A stretch of DNA of 64,000 nt from the NCBI RefSeq assembly GCF_001659605.2, contig NC_035171.2, positions 2,610,325 to 2,674,324 of the forward strand, in the 5' to 3' direction. This document shows, in pieces, positions 30,258 to 51,241 of this stretch. This DNA comes from Manihot esculenta. Taxonomy: Eukaryota; Streptophyta; Magnoliopsida; Malpighiales; Euphorbiaceae. The first letter of the stretch is position 1; every line of letters starts with the position of its first letter. A program made the translations under genes and the position numbers. The notes under the pieces are model-generated. The model made no database searches. It had not been told where the DNA came from and saw nothing but the letters and a program-made list of their open reading frames with translations.

Positions 30258-33200
30258 GAGCTCAAGAATAATGACCCTCCCCTCAAAAGCAATGCCCTTT
30301 TTCTTCCCCTTCTCTTATTATTACTCTCTAAGCACATAAAGAATAAAAAAGAGAGAGATAAAGAAAGAAAACAGATGGTTATGTCTTGGTTTGTCTCAAG
30401 AACCTTTCTTTCTTGACTGAGAAGGAAAATGCAAGAAAGGGAGCGAAAATGAAAGAATTAAACTTGTTCTTGTGATTATGTTCAGTAACAGGTGTGTGGC
30501 AGTGTGAGTATGGATGAGACCATGTGAATGGCTAATGGCAAAAAGTGAAGGTGCTTTACAGCTGCTTTTAAACACTCAGCTCTGAAGGGTTCGACAGAGA
30601 AATTAGGACCTGGCTTGGCTTGGCTTGGCTTTGCTCGCTCACTCTGAAGCAGAGGGAGCTGAGCTTCATCCAATGAACTTTCAGTTTTCCATTCGAATTT
30701 TCTTTCACTTTCCATAAAAAACTATTATATTAGTATTTATAAAAATAAAATAAAATAAAAGTGTTAAGATTAAAGGTGTGTTTGGCTTGGTTGTATAAAA
30801 TGAGGTTTTTCTTTGGGGTCTTAAAACGCAAAGATTTGATTTAAACAATCCCAATACGGTCGATTCTTTTGTTGTTAGTTCTTACTTCTTACGTTATTAA
30901 TGTCCGTAATCCACATGCCATGCCCACGCGCTAATGCAGCGAGTGACGATTAAAAAAATATATAACGGCATTATTTGATTAAAAACTATACATTTATTTT
31001 ATAATATAAAGAAATTAAAGCTTAATAATTTTTATATACCATAGGATAAATAAATAAATAAATAGTTACCTATGGAGATTGATAATTAATATCAAAGTGT
31101 GGATTGCAAACTAGGACTTGAAGGTCAACTATGTTAGAGGAATCAAGACATTAAAATAACTAATTAACAACGTGAAACTGTAACCCGGCATGATTGCTTC
31201 TAATTTTTAATTAATTGTTTATAAATTATGATTTAAATTAAATCTAATCTTAATTTGTTTATATAATTGAAATGTTGAACATAACAAGAAAATATTCGTA
31301 AAATTCCTACAATGAATGTAACTATCAATAATAAATTTTGTAAACTAATTTAAAATAATAAAGGATGTTGATATTTTTTTTTTTTTGAAATGGTACGTCT
31401 TTATAATTTTTATAAGTAACAACATATTAAATATAAAATTATTTTTTAATTAAAATACATATTTACACTTTAATTGATTTTATTAATAGAGCAAAATTCA
31501 TTTCGATATAAATTGAATATATCGAGTATGAGTATGATCTTAAAAAATTAGGGTACGTGATCGATTTTATAGATTGATTTTTTTCTTGAAATATTCTCAA
31601 AATCATAAATATATATGCAAAATATTAAATTAATGTAACACGTGATAAATAACAGTTAACTCTCTCTATATTTATTAGTCAACTATCAACTATAATAAAT
31701 CTTCAAATATATTTAAAAAAATATTTATATTCAATATAATGAAATCTAATAAAAAAATATTAAAACGATAAAGATATATCTTGAAAATGTATGGTCATGT
31801 ATGTAATTTTATTAAATACACAAAATATATGGTAGACTTGTTACGAGTTCCGACGATATTACGTCTACTTGAATTATAGCGTTGGTAGCGATCCGATTTT
31901 TTGATCGTTACATATATATTAACCTTCAATTTGTATTTAGTGTTTTTTATTTAGAATAATTCACGTTCTTCCACTTTACATGGAAGCAATACGACTTCAA
32001 GTTCGATTTCAATTAAAAATTTGGAAACTTGAAGCTTGACTTACCCGAGTTTTATTTATTTTCTATTTTAAAAATGAAAAATTTTGAGCAACCCGTATCA
32101 TATGGTCAATGAAGTCTTGCCAATTAATTATAAATAAGCTTTACCGAGATCTAAAGCAAATTATGTAAATATTTATAATTCTGCAAATTGTGCCAATTAT
32201 AATTTTAACTTGTCATCTACTTGTTTTGTATCTTTTATTTAAAATGGATACCTCCATTAATTGCTTTTACATTATTATTTACTAATTATGATTTTATATG
32301 GTAAATTTTATTTTGATGGGAAACATAGTCTATGACTAAACATAGATCGATGCTCTACTATTGGTTGTTGAATTAATGATCCAATGTTAGATGGAAGCCT
32401 CTATCAAGTGGTGGCCCCACTTTATCATCACCACCGGCATTAATTGATTTTTTTCACTTAACACTTGATCCATAGCCAGCTCATATCTTTCTTCCCAACT
32501 ATAATAGCACACTTGATTATTATCCAATATTTTATTTTAATTTATAAACTGTTTTTTCAACATTAATTCAATTATTGATTTGCTTTCAATTGAATTTTAT
32601 AATTATATTAAATTATTTTTTAATATATAAACTTTTTTTTAAAAATTACTGTAAGTAGATGAGGCTATGCCTTGCAATTATTAAATCAAAGGTCATTATC
32701 ATTTCAAATCAATTTTCATTTACTTTGCTAAGCTGTCTTTGAAAATTCTCTCACTCTCTAAGTATATATACATATATGGTTTTAATAATTAATGTTCTTC
32801 AAACTGTGACCATGTTTAAATGGATGTACAACAACTCATGGTGATGGTCTCTGCCTGCATGCCCTAATCTCACCTTATTGAAATTATGATTTTTCATTGT
32901 AATTTCAATTTCAACTTCAACTTGATGGAAAATATGAAAGCATCACCCATTTTCTTCTAAAAAGCATTTATAACTCTAAATTGCTTGATATACAGATATA
33001 TATATTTTTTTTTAAATGTGTTTTAGTATTTTATTCTGGTATCAACAACCGATGATATGAAATTCCAAAAAAAAGGCTTTTGTATGTATGAAAAAAGTTT
33101 GGTTAAAATGATTCACGCCTCTCTATTATATTCATTTTTTTCTTATTATTTAATAACGCATAACCGCTATTCTACTATAATACCATATATTTCTATTATA

Positions 33201-33503
33201 TAGAACCGTACGTACGGACGTACTTGACTTTTCTCCATCATTGTGTAACTATTTAATTTCCTTGTGAGACTCGTACTGATAGAATTGCGGTATAGTTGGA
33301 TCTATTTCCCTATTTCCCATCAAGTTAGATGAGCTGAGTTTTCCTATGATGAGTTTGAGGCTCGGTCAGTTCGGCCTGCTCGATTGTGAGCTACGTTTCT
33401 TGCTAACGAGTTAACTTACATAATAAATTCTGATAAGTTTTGAACTCAACTCTTTTGTAATGACTCGACTACAGTTTGAATGCGAATAATCTAACGGTAA
33501 TCA

Positions 33504-33545
33504 ATAACTAATTAAGAAGATAAGATAACTAATTAAGAAGATAAG
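33504..33545 (+). repeat. 21-bp perfect tandem repeat, two units
   Basis: The unit ATAACTAATTAAGAAGATAAG occurs at 33504-33524 and again at 33525-33545 with no mismatch. It lies in non-coding DNA of uncertain origin. Confidence 0.85.
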
Positions 33546-34603
33546 AGTTTAATGGTTAAACAGTTTTAAAGAATTATGAAAAATATTAAAATGAGAATGA
33601 TATTTTTCTGAGATCACCTTTTTTAAAATAAAAAATTCTTACGGCACTGGCATATATTTTTATAGATAAATAGAAATTCATTATCTAAAATCATGATAAA
33701 TTTTATAAATAAATTCTATATGTCGGGTATATATATTCAGATGCGATGCGAGTAAATTAATATCTTACAACCTGATGGGATGTTATCTGCTGGCAAATGG
33801 GTCACTCACTCATTCTTTGGGGCTGGGAATCCTGAAACTCCATTGGTCTGTCAATTACATTTTCCCAGCTATGTTGTGTCGTTATCTTCATTATTGATTT
33901 GGGGGCAGTGGCAATGTTGTTTTCAATTGCAGCTGGTTGCATGTATTGCCTTTTCAATTTTTTGACCTAATCCTCCTTATTGGATTTGCCCTTCTAAATA
34001 GGACCCACTTCCATACAATCCCAAATTTTACTAGGGTAAACTATAATTTAATTTCTATAATTTAATAAAATATACATATCTCCAAAAATTAATTAGTTAA
34101 TCTTATCCTTTTAAAAAATAATAATTTAGTCCTTATTGTAAAAATATAATTAAATTACCGCTATTATATTAATTTTAAAAAATTAATTCATAGTGAGATT
34201 TATTTATAATTATATTGAAATGATTTATTAAAGATAAAGTATTTATAATAAATATTTATTTTATTTTATAAATATCAAACTTTAAATTTTATATAAATAA
34301 AAAAATCGATATTGATATATTAATATATTTATTTAAATAAAAATAGGAGGGTAATATGATGATACACTGTGGATGAGCATGCCACACAAACCATTTGGCT
34401 AGCCATGGTGTCCCTTGTCACTATATTTGCGGTCGATTTGGTGGGTCCAATAAGACTAATCCAGTGAAAAAGGTCTGGGCCCTAAAAGAGAAGAGAATGT
34501 GTGGGTTAGCTATTCCGTCAACTTGTGCATTTAGCATCATCTGATCAGCATTTTAAGCTGTAGGTCCATTTGATCATGGAATGCGCTTCCACTCTCCGAA
34601 AGT

Positions 34604-35069
34604 AGGGAGTTTAGTATTTGATTTAAATTGAAAAAGTTAGATTGAATTAAATTAATTTAAAAATTCAGTTAAATTTTGTATTATCTCGGTTTGATTCGAT
34701 TTTTAATTTTAAAAATTTCAATTATTTAGATTCGGTTTGATTTTGATAAAAAAATCAAAAAAATCAAATTGAACCAATTATCAATAATAAATGTTATTTT
34801 CAATAATATAAAGAAATTAAATTATATTAAAATTAAAATATTTTAATTAAATTTTAAAATACTACAAATAAAATGTAAAAAATAAAAAATTTATTAAAAA
34901 TCGAAACCGATCAAATCGGACCAAATCGGACCGAATCAGACCGATTTGATTCGATTCGATTTCTGATCAAAATCAATTCGGTTTGATTTTTATAAATATT
35001 AAAATTTTAATTTTTAATTTATTTAGTTTGATTTGATTCAAAATTGAACGGACCGAATGCGAACCCTAG
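34604..35069 (+). repeat. MITE-like dispersed repeat, CGGTTC/CGATTT-rich, copy 3
   Basis: It starts TAGGGAGTTTAGTATTTGAT and ends CCGAATGCGAACCCTA, giving imperfect inverted ends. The interior matches copy 1 closely, including AAAAATCGAAACCGATCAAA and the GATTTCTGATCAAAATC block. This is the best-preserved partner of copy 1. Confidence 0.65.
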
Positions 35070-35119
35070 GTGAAAAAAAAAAACAAGTGATTCATTAAAT
35101 TCATTGGCCATTTCATTAG

Positions 35120-35206
35120 ATATAAAATGGTTAGTCCTTGTGGTTGGTTAAGTTTCCATTAACCAGTAGATTAGACATTCGAGTCCACCCTACATATAAA
35201 ATGGTT
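35120..35206 (+). mobile_element. Very short tRNA-like SINE insertion with 13-bp target-site duplication
   Basis: The 13-mer ATATAAAATGGTT occurs at 35120-35132 and 35194-35206. The 61 bases between them contain TTGTGGTTGGTTAAG, which resembles a pol III A box, and ATTCGAGTCCACCC, which resembles a B box. Order and spacing fit a tRNA head on the + strand. There is no A tail. An incomplete SINE or tRNA-fragment insertion is the simplest reading. Confidence 0.6.
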
Positions 35207-36472
35207 CAACTACTAACTAATTCGTCCTACTTGGTTACAACTCTTAATGTCTCCTCTAAGTTGTTGCGATGGGGCCAAACCCATGTTCTAAACACGGTGC
35301 CATTATAGCCACCATGGGCTCAACCACTCCTACCCCACAATTTTCTCTACTCTACTTCCACGGCGATATAAAATTAAAGAAAATATTTATTTAAATTAAA
35401 TTTATATTATAGAGTTAATATAATTTTTTTTATATTTATATTACCGGTTATTTAAATCTAGTATAAATAATAATTGCTCTTGAATTAAATGCCATAGTCA
35501 GACACAGAGCTTCATCACTGTAGTGTACAGATTCTATGCTCCTTTAAAGCCAAGAGGGTCCAACCATTCCTGTTGCCCAAGCTATCATCTCCTGAAAAAG
35601 GCATAACTCTAGTTTTGTTTTCAGCAATTAAATCCATTTGTTTGTATTAGTCATTTGTGACCTCAAGTAATATTAGTGACACTTAAAAATTAATAAGATA
35701 TTTATATTTATGAATTAAAATAATCACTACCACATTATTTATATGTAGTGAGAGTAAAATATACATATAATAACTTTAAATTCAATATAATTATACTAAA
35801 TTAATTAAAATTAAATTTAACAAAAAATATAATTTTAATTTATTAAATTTCAATTCACCAAATTTTATTTAATTAGATCAATTAAAAGGCTAATTTTTTT
35901 ATTTTTATAATGAAAAAAATGACTAAACACAGTAATAATATATTAAAAATAAAATCGTATCTAATCTATTCTCAAGTAAAAATTGAAATTTTGACGGGCC
36001 ATTGTTTACGTCAGCTATAACTTTCTAGACTTGAAGTTAAATATTGTATTATATTAAAAATAAATTATATTTAACTTATTAAAAATTCAAGACGAGCTGC
36101 TGGATTCTTGTCAAGTTTAGTAAGTTGGGGCGGATTTGGCATCCACGGGTTCGGGTTTTTAGGTCAAAGTGTATGGGCCTAATTGTATTGGCCTAGAGGC
36201 TTTTTGTTTATATGAGCTTCGGCCTGGCTATAACTCTACAATATCTTGAAGTCTTTTATTCTCTCGGGAAAAAGGCCAAAAAAAAAAAAAAAACATTGAG
36301 AATGTAAGAACTCATTTGTAATTAATGAGATTATATAGGGACTAAATTGTAAACGAGGGAAGTAACGCGAAAAAAAGGGGACAGAGCAAGAGCAAGAGCA
36401 AGAGCCGAGAACGATAGGTTGGGGTGGTCTCGCTACCGTTTTACTAAAAGCCAAGCTCTGTGTTAAAAGTTA

Positions 36473-36488
36473 AAACCCTAAAAGCCCA
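36473..36488 (+). promoter_or_regulatory. Telo-box and site II element in the RH20 promoter or leader
   Basis: AAACCCTAA lies at 36473-36481, followed at once by AGCCCA at 36483-36488, the reverse of TGGGCT. They sit about 90-105 bases before the ATG. The telo-box/site II pair is established in promoters of plant ribosome-biogenesis and translation genes, which would suit an RNA helicase. An AGAGCA-type repeat precedes them near 36384-36402. Confidence 0.55.
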
Positions 36489-36577
36489 GAAAAAGGAAGG
36501 AAACCCATTCCTTTTATCACCACAAATTTATCTGTGCTTGTGAGAATCCGCAGTGAGTAGCTCGCCCAATCGAAACC

Positions 36578-44541
<7,964 letters not shown>

Positions 44542-45750
44542 TTGACAGGCACATAACTCAATGTCAAGGGAAAACTTGTATGACTAGAGGATAGAGATCT
44601 AGATGTTCTGCAGATCTACATTGTCATATTTTATCCTTTTTTTTTTTATTGGTTTATCTGCCTAAAAATATAGGGCAATTAGCTCTGGAAGATAACTTCT
44701 TGAACTGTCATCAAATGATATTAAATGTGTACTATAGTGTTGAAGTTTCATGTTCTCTCATGAGCAGCCAGTACAGATACAGCAAAACAACAATTGAATT
44801 TCAGTCTTAAAATAAGAGGCAGTAATCAAATCCCCTCTCATTGTGTGCTCTTCAGGACATGCCTGAAATTGGACCTGGCTGCTGTTCTGGTTTTGCCGGT
44901 TTTGAGTATTAACTGGTGATTCTGGTTCAAAGGTTCACAGGACAATAAACCAGACTGCAGTGTCTCTATTCGTGCTTTGCTTCAATCTGATTTTATATTT
45001 AATTCAGTGGTTGATCATTTTGATAAAAAAATACGGTTCTGATCTTGAATGAGATCAATTAATCCAATTTGTCTGATTTTTATCTGATTTACGATGGGAC
45101 AGAAAACTATTTGGTTTTGTTTCAGTTTTAAGTATGATTTAGATCATACATTTTGTTTCGATTTTGGGTTTGAATAGTTATACTTGTCCTCCCATGTTTG
45201 GACGGCCTACTTCATCTTTTCACCAACAAAAATAGCAAAAATACTGAACTTCAGATGTGGATTTGCATAAAATTCATATTTCGATATTGTTTTTTTTCAT
45301 TAAATTGCCAGTTTCCTTTTTCTCAAAAAATTTTCCAATTTTTCAATCGTGGTTTTATTTGGCTGCTGAAGAAAGAGATATATTTAATCTTATTGTTGGA
45401 ATTATTGTTTAAAAAAAAATCATAATTTACTATTTTAAAAACAATTCATTTTCAATATTTTCCTCTTAAAATCTAACACACTAATAAAACTTTATTTTCT
45501 TACGTAATCACTAAATTTTCCCTTCCTCCAATGTAATTTAAAATAAAATATCTATTATTTTCAGTATAAAAATATTAAAAATAATATATATATATTTTTT
45601 TCAATTATGTTCTCAATATCATTTTGACCCTCACCGTCGTTATATCGCTTTGCTGTTAAGTAGAGAGAATAGTAGCAGTGCCTGTCAGTGTTGGAGAGGG
45701 AAGAGTTCATCAAGCGAGAGAGGGAGAGAGAGAGGAAATCTTAGAGCACA
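44542..45750. other. RH20 3' end and spacer before the small membrane-protein gene
   Basis: About 44542-44760 is likely RH20 3' UTR. The next 850 bases hold AT-rich, T-rich DNA with some GGTTC/GATTT words that suggest decayed repeat, but no clear ends. The last 110 bases are GA-rich and are the likely leader of the following gene. Confidence 0.5.
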
Positions 45751-48700
45751 ATGAGCGAAGAAAGTCCAAAGCTTTACACTGACAAGCCCAAGAAAGGTAA
45801 GAGCTCATTCTTGGTCTTTTTTATGACACACGAAAAATCAATTTCTTTTTCCTCAACTACCACTAAGGTTCTTTATGACTCTTCCATATTATTTCTTCTC
45901 TTCAATCATTGTTATGGTGGGGTTTGGCTGTTGATTCGATTCCTGTTCTTGAAATACCAGCACAACTTAAGCAATTTCAGGAGCAACGGAAGGCAAAGGA
46001 TTTCTCTTCCCCAACACAAACAGCTTCTATTAAAGCCACACCAACGCCATCAGCAGCAGCCTCAGCTGCAGCAGCGTCTTACAAAATTGGGTCTCAGTCG
46101 ATGGCTCCTCCTTCTCCTCCTCAGCCTCCAAAGGAGCCCTTCTCTAAGCGTTACAAGTTCTTGTGGCCTCTTCTGTTGGCTGTCAATCTCACGGTTGGAG
46201 GTGATCTTCTTCCCTCTTCTAAATGATTCTATTCTCATGCCCGTAAGTGTTTATAGCTGTGTAGCAGGCTTTTGGAACTTTTTTTTTTAATTCTTCTTTT
46301 TATTACTATTGTTGATTGTGTATTCTAGCCTTTCATGGTAAATTTTCAGCAACAATAGGTTTTCAATTTCTACTGCCATGTGCTCATCATCTCTTGGTTG
46401 AGTAAATGTTTCAGTGAGTTCATTCTTAGAATTTTTCTTTGAGGTCTTTGTTTTTGGTTTTTGGAGGTGTAAACATTTATATACTTCTGTATGTGTATAT
46501 AAAATTTTCAAATGCCTGGTATTATGACACGGGTATTTGGAGTTTCTTTCTTACATACGAATTCATTTCATTGTTGGGGGGTAGTTTGTTTCTTTGATTA
46601 AGTTACAGCTTTACTTGGACATGTTGATGATTGTATTGCATTTTAAAAATCTCTTTTATATGGGAGATTGTTTGAGGGAAAAAAATTAATAGATGATCAG
46701 CATACTTGTGTGCATTAAGATGAGTGTGAAAAGTTCAGTTGGCAAGTTAAGAAATGAGTTCAGCTTACTCGTGTGCAGTAACGACCTAGTTTTAAGTGAG
46801 AAATAGTCTCATTGTAATATCCATTGAGAACTGGAACCCAGTGATGGCAATGGAATGTTAGAGATGCTTGAGCATGGCTTAGATCTTGGACATGCGAGAG
46901 TGATTCTCTAATTATAGAGCATTAGTATGTGGATTGTGTCAATGTTCCAAAACAAATTAAGTGGTCCTTGGATTTATAGTGGACTTGGACGATGCTTTTT
47001 CATCATGGTGAAATTCCAATTGTATGTCTTACTCTTCTAATTCCAAATTTCCCTTTTTCTTGCAGATTGTTTCCCTTCTGATTTAGGGTTTTCACTTTTT
47101 CAATTGTGCAATGCTTGAAAATCATTTCATTAGCTTCCAAATGAAGTTTTGAGGAATGTTTCGAAAAATTGTAATGCTGGCTTCTTCATATTATAAGTAT
47201 GCATGGACTAAACTGTTCAACTGGTCAAAGCCTATGTAATACGCTACGCACTCAAATCTTTGAGTCAAGCCAGCTTTGTGTTTTCAGATGATCCAATCAT
47301 GCATGGGACAACTATACTGGGTTAAATCTAAAAAACATATGTGTGTATATTTGTGTGTCTTCTGCAGTAATTTTTAATGAGCTTCCATTAAGTTTAACAT
47401 TGCCCAATGGCATGTTTTCCAGTTCAGATTAACATATCACTTCACTGGACTGACAGATTGAGGAAGCATCTTGAAAACATTTAGCTGTAGGAGAACATGT
47501 TCTGCCCTTAACTTTGGGTGTGTGGTCCCATGAAGGGTGCATATATATATATACACTCATCTGGAGCATATAGAGGAGGCATTTTGTCAGCTCTTCAAAC
47601 TGAAGAACTGTCAGAAGGCTCCAGCTTATGAATGTTTGTATCTCCCAGTTGTGATGTTTGTGGGCATATCATACAAGATATATTTTGTAATTTTCTTTAT
47701 TTTTTAGCTTAGAGCCTATAACTTCTTCCTACAGATGCATTTTACAGACTTAATTGGGGTTCAGCATGGGAAAGGACTCTTATCTCTCTTTTTTTTTTTT
47801 TCTCTTTTCCTGCATACTTCTGAATTGTTTATACGGGAATGTCTTTTGGCATAAACTTCCTCTCAGTTTCGTGGAGTGTAGGCAGTTCTTGATCCTCCCA
47901 TGATTATGTTCAAACTTAACCTATCATTACTTAAATGTCATAGGGGCATTTAAAAAGTTTATGGAGTACCCTTGTTGGCTGATGTGAATGTTTAGTATCA
48001 TGTGCGATGTGTTAGTGTTTGTACTGCCTTTACTGTTGCACATGCCAATTTGTGTGTAGTGTAACTGTAAGGTAAGGGACTTCTTGGAAAAATATTATAT
48101 AAAGAACAGCTTATTGACTAAATAATGGAAAAACTTTGCATCATTTCTCTTGCTTAAAAGATAACAAAAAACTATACTTATGTAGTACCATATCTTGTGT
48201 TTGCTGCACAAAATTATCACACTTCTAATGAATAGAAGATCTTTAAAATTTCTTAACAAATTATACCACAATTACATGATTATGGAACTAATTCTGAAAA
48301 ATCTTAAATCATTAACAAACAATTAAAGATTTGGTCAGCTATTGTTTTACTTAACCTAAGATTTCCTCCCTTATCAATGTGAGTTTATCATGAAAAAAAT
48401 TCCTTGATTTATTTTTGTATTCATGTCTTGGAGCACTTCTATCCAGTTGGTCACTTTGGTGCACTTGTCACCCAACTCCAATATTGATGCACTTCTCATC
48501 AGCAGCTCCTTGTTGATGCATTTCTCATCAAAATACTGGCCGGAAAATTTTTCTCCAATCCATGGTAATTTTGCACACGTTTTAACTCTCTCTCTCTCTC
48601 TCTTTTTTTTCCAGTAGAAAATCCTAAACTTGTGCCATGCACATTCATAAATTTCATATTTGAAGGTTGTATTTAAATTTTTGGAGAGGATGTCTCACAA

Positions 48701-51241
48701 GTTTTCTTTCATAAGCACTTCTTTTCCCTCTCACAAACCCCAGAAAGTCATTGAAGCTCCAGTACCACATATTGGAAAAAAAAACATTGGTAAAGGAGAA
48801 ATATCTTTCTGAATCAATATAGGAAGAAGCTTTGTCCTCCTCTCTAACTCAAAAGATTAACAAATAGTCTCCATTTATATCATACCATATCTTGTGTTTA
48901 TGGCACAAAATTAGTACCTCTAACATTCAATAAAAAGATCTCAAAAATTTCTCAACGTATTGTACCAACAATCACATGATTATGGAACAAACTCAAAAAA
49001 TCTAAAATCATTACAAACAAATAGGACTTTTGGTTAGCCCTTAGTTGAATTTACTCCATGGAGATGTCCAAAATCATATCCATTTATTTTGCCTAGTAAA
49101 CTATCCATGCATGAGATGCTGTGATGAACACATTTAAAGGTTTCTATTACTTCAATATTTGGTGGATATGTGCCCTTGTATTCTTTAGGGAATAAATGGG
49201 CAAAATTTTGCTGTGCAGCAGCCCCCATTCTTGAATGATCTTCCATATGACAGGATGCAGATGTATGCAATGTTTCTTAATGATAAGTTTTTTTTATTCT
49301 ATATTTAAGAAAGAGTGGGTGTAAATCTAGTTTTTAAGCCATTGAGTGAGACATCTTCAGATATTACTGTCTATTGAGCTATTAGATAAAGTCCTCGATA
49401 GAATGGAGTGTATTAAATAAAGGAAAAGGAATAGGTATCTGTTTATCTGGAATTTATTGAATTTATTGATAGCAGAACATCTTTTTGCTCTAGGAGTGTG
49501 CAATCAATCGGTTCAGTTCTGAACTGAACTAATCTGAAAACCATTTTTTTTTATAGACCAAACCGAACAAGTAAATCAAATCAAACCAAACTGAAAAAAT
49601 TAGTTCCTTTTGGAACCAACTGGTTCCACCCTCTATGCTGTCCATATTATATAGTGCATAGAAAATTGCCCAAAGTTTCCCAAATCAACTAATAATCCAA
49701 AATATCCAGAATTTGAAACAAATAGCAATCTGAATTCAATCAATCCAGAATTTGAAACAAATAAACTTACAACATAAAAATGGGTCCAGAATCCAGATCA
49801 ACATTATTACTTTCAATCTCAACGATCCAGAAAATGAAACAACACAAACACAATGTACAAAAATAAGCACAGAGCAAATAGTGGAGTTAGGTGACAGCAA
49901 TTTGAGATGCTGACTGCCAAGGTTGAAGTCACAACCAATATTAGGCAGCGGTTGAAAGCACACATGAGGTTGCATGACCCAGTCGCACAGTGAAAGCTGA
50001 GATTTTAGTTAAACAAATAAGGCTACATGTCCAGGCGTACATCAAATATTCCAAAGCAATGACCAGCGCTTGAACAACAGAGAGGAAGGGAGAAAAAAGA
50101 AAGGAAAAAAGGAGTATGAACCTGTCTGACTGGAGTCGAGATCGAAGATGGAGGTGTTGATCGTGGAAGGAGCACATGAATGGTAGTGCAAATCTGTTGA
50201 AGTAAACAAGAACCTGTTGAAGTGAAAGGAGGCAAATGAATTCTGGTTCTGAAAGTGGAAGGAACTATTGAACAAATGAAAAGAAACAAAATGGAATTAT
50301 GGTGCAGGGTGGAGGAGCGAGAAGCAGCAGTGTGAAACTGAAAATCCCTAGCTTAGGGTTTTCATTTTCAGTGTATATATGCAGAATGGAGATGATGACA
50401 TTTTATGTAAATCAATAAAATCAGTTTGGTTTATTTGTTTTTTTTACTGGATAAACTGAACTGAAAAGCCAAAGAAAAAGAAAAAAAACCAAATTAAATT
50501 GGTTCAGTTCAATGTTTAGTTAAAACCGTTGTTTATAATCATTATTTTGTGATGGAGCTGGTTCTTATCTGCCAACAAAGCAATTTTAGTTGTTTTATGG
50601 TTACAGTGATAAATGATGAGCACTAGCAAATGTCCCTTATTTGTCTTCCTTCGAGTGTTAGTGGCAGCCAATTGCGATTATTCCTTTTCAGCACTTATTT
50701 AGCAACTGAGCTATAAACATCTTGTTTGAGAGGTGAGTATATGTTTCCTCTGGTCCAGGTGTCTGGCTTTTTTTATTGCCTATTCTTAATGTTTTAAGAG
50801 TTAAATTCGTGGATTTAAAGTTGGCACTTGTTTTTGAAGCTTTCAACTGATTGTGACGTAAAAGTTCTTAGTGATTATGCATTTCTTCCCATGGACTAAA
50901 GTTTTTTTTTTTGTAATTTTGCAGCTTACTTATTCATGAGAACAAAGAAAAGTGATACAGACCTACAGGAAGAAGTGGCAACCAATGTCTCCTCTGCTTC
51001 AGTTTCATCTACATCTACTAAAACTACAACAGTTCCTGAGAAGCCTGCATTGCCCACAGTTTCAGAACCTGTGAAGCTGCATGAAGCTATCCCAGAGAGT
51101 CAACGGCGTGAACTGTACAAGTGGATTTTGGAAGAGAAAAGAAAGGTCAAAACAAAAGATCCCCAAGAGAAGAAGCGCATCGATGAAGAGAAAGCGATTC
51201 TTAAACAGTTCATTCGAGCAAAATCCATCCCAAGTATTTAG
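45751..51241 (+). CDS. Unrecognised small single-pass membrane protein
   Basis: Three exons: 45751-45796, 45961-46200, 50925-51241, encoding 200 residues. Residues 1-75 are hydrophilic and rich in Ala, Pro and Ser (ATPTPSAAASAAAA, PPSPPQPP). A hydrophobic segment near 79-99 (FLWPLLLAVNLTVGAYLFM) should span a membrane once. A Ser/Thr-rich linker and a highly charged helical tail follow (LYKWILEEKRKVKTKDPQEKKR). I do not recognise the family. The second intron is 4,724 bases and interrupts the membrane segment between Gly95 and Ala96. Canonical splice sites, continuous phase and a clean ATG with a purine-rich leader support a real gene. The organelle is unknown; a mitochondrial or plastid membrane is possible but unproven. 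Confidence 0.8.
48187..49020 (+). repeat. Pair of diverged 136-bp direct repeats, 697 bp apart
   Basis: Copy A (48187-48322) and copy B (48884-49020) both begin ACCATATCTTGTGTTT. Both continue through CACAAAATTA, AATTTCT.AAC, ACATGATTATGGAAC and AATCATTA.CAAACAA. Identity looks roughly 80%. They could be remains of a duplicated or LTR-bearing insertion, but no other hallmark of an LTR element is present. Confidence 0.6.
49492..50530. mobile_element. Possible ~1 kb non-autonomous transposon in intron 2
   Basis: The left part has CGGTTCAGTTCTGAACTGAAC and AAACCGAAC words. The right end has GGTTCAGTTCAATG and CTGAACTGAAAAGCC words, facing each other across about 1 kb of otherwise different sequence. 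This resembles the CGGTTC-type ends of other repeats in the window. The ends are degraded and no target duplication is seen. Confidence 0.4.

Larger units (their letters stand above)
30258..36577. other. 6.3 kb intergenic region between divergent BGAL and RH20 genes
   Basis: About 30258-30720 is likely leader and promoter of the beta-galactosidase gene, with a short (TGGCT)n run near 30611-30631. From 30720 to 34600 the DNA is mostly AT-rich with no supported gene. It includes a 21-bp tandem repeat at 33504-33545 and a GC-richer block near 33780-33960 with a short open frame that I do not trust. A dispersed repeat (34604-35069) and a tRNA-like SINE insertion (35120-35206) follow. The last 120 bases contain the RH20 promoter elements. 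Confidence 0.6.
46201..50924. other. Giant intron 2 of the small membrane-protein gene
   Basis: This intron makes up most of the gene. It contains two diverged copies of a 136-bp direct repeat (48187-48322 and 48884-49020), a (CT)n run near 48587-48604, and a roughly 1 kb block at about 49492-50530 with GGTTCAGTTC-rich ends. Short open frames on both strands inside it show no recognisable domain. No nested gene is supported. Confidence 0.6.

Noticed and set aside
33780..33965. 61-codon open frame in the intergenic region upstream of RH20
   Set aside because: It is short, has no recognisable motif or leader, and is surrounded by repeat-rich DNA.
49034..50289. Minus-strand open frames of 70-90 codons inside the 4.7 kb intron
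   Set aside because: Several frames overlap each other, none has recognisable motifs, and the later ones lie within a transposon-like block.
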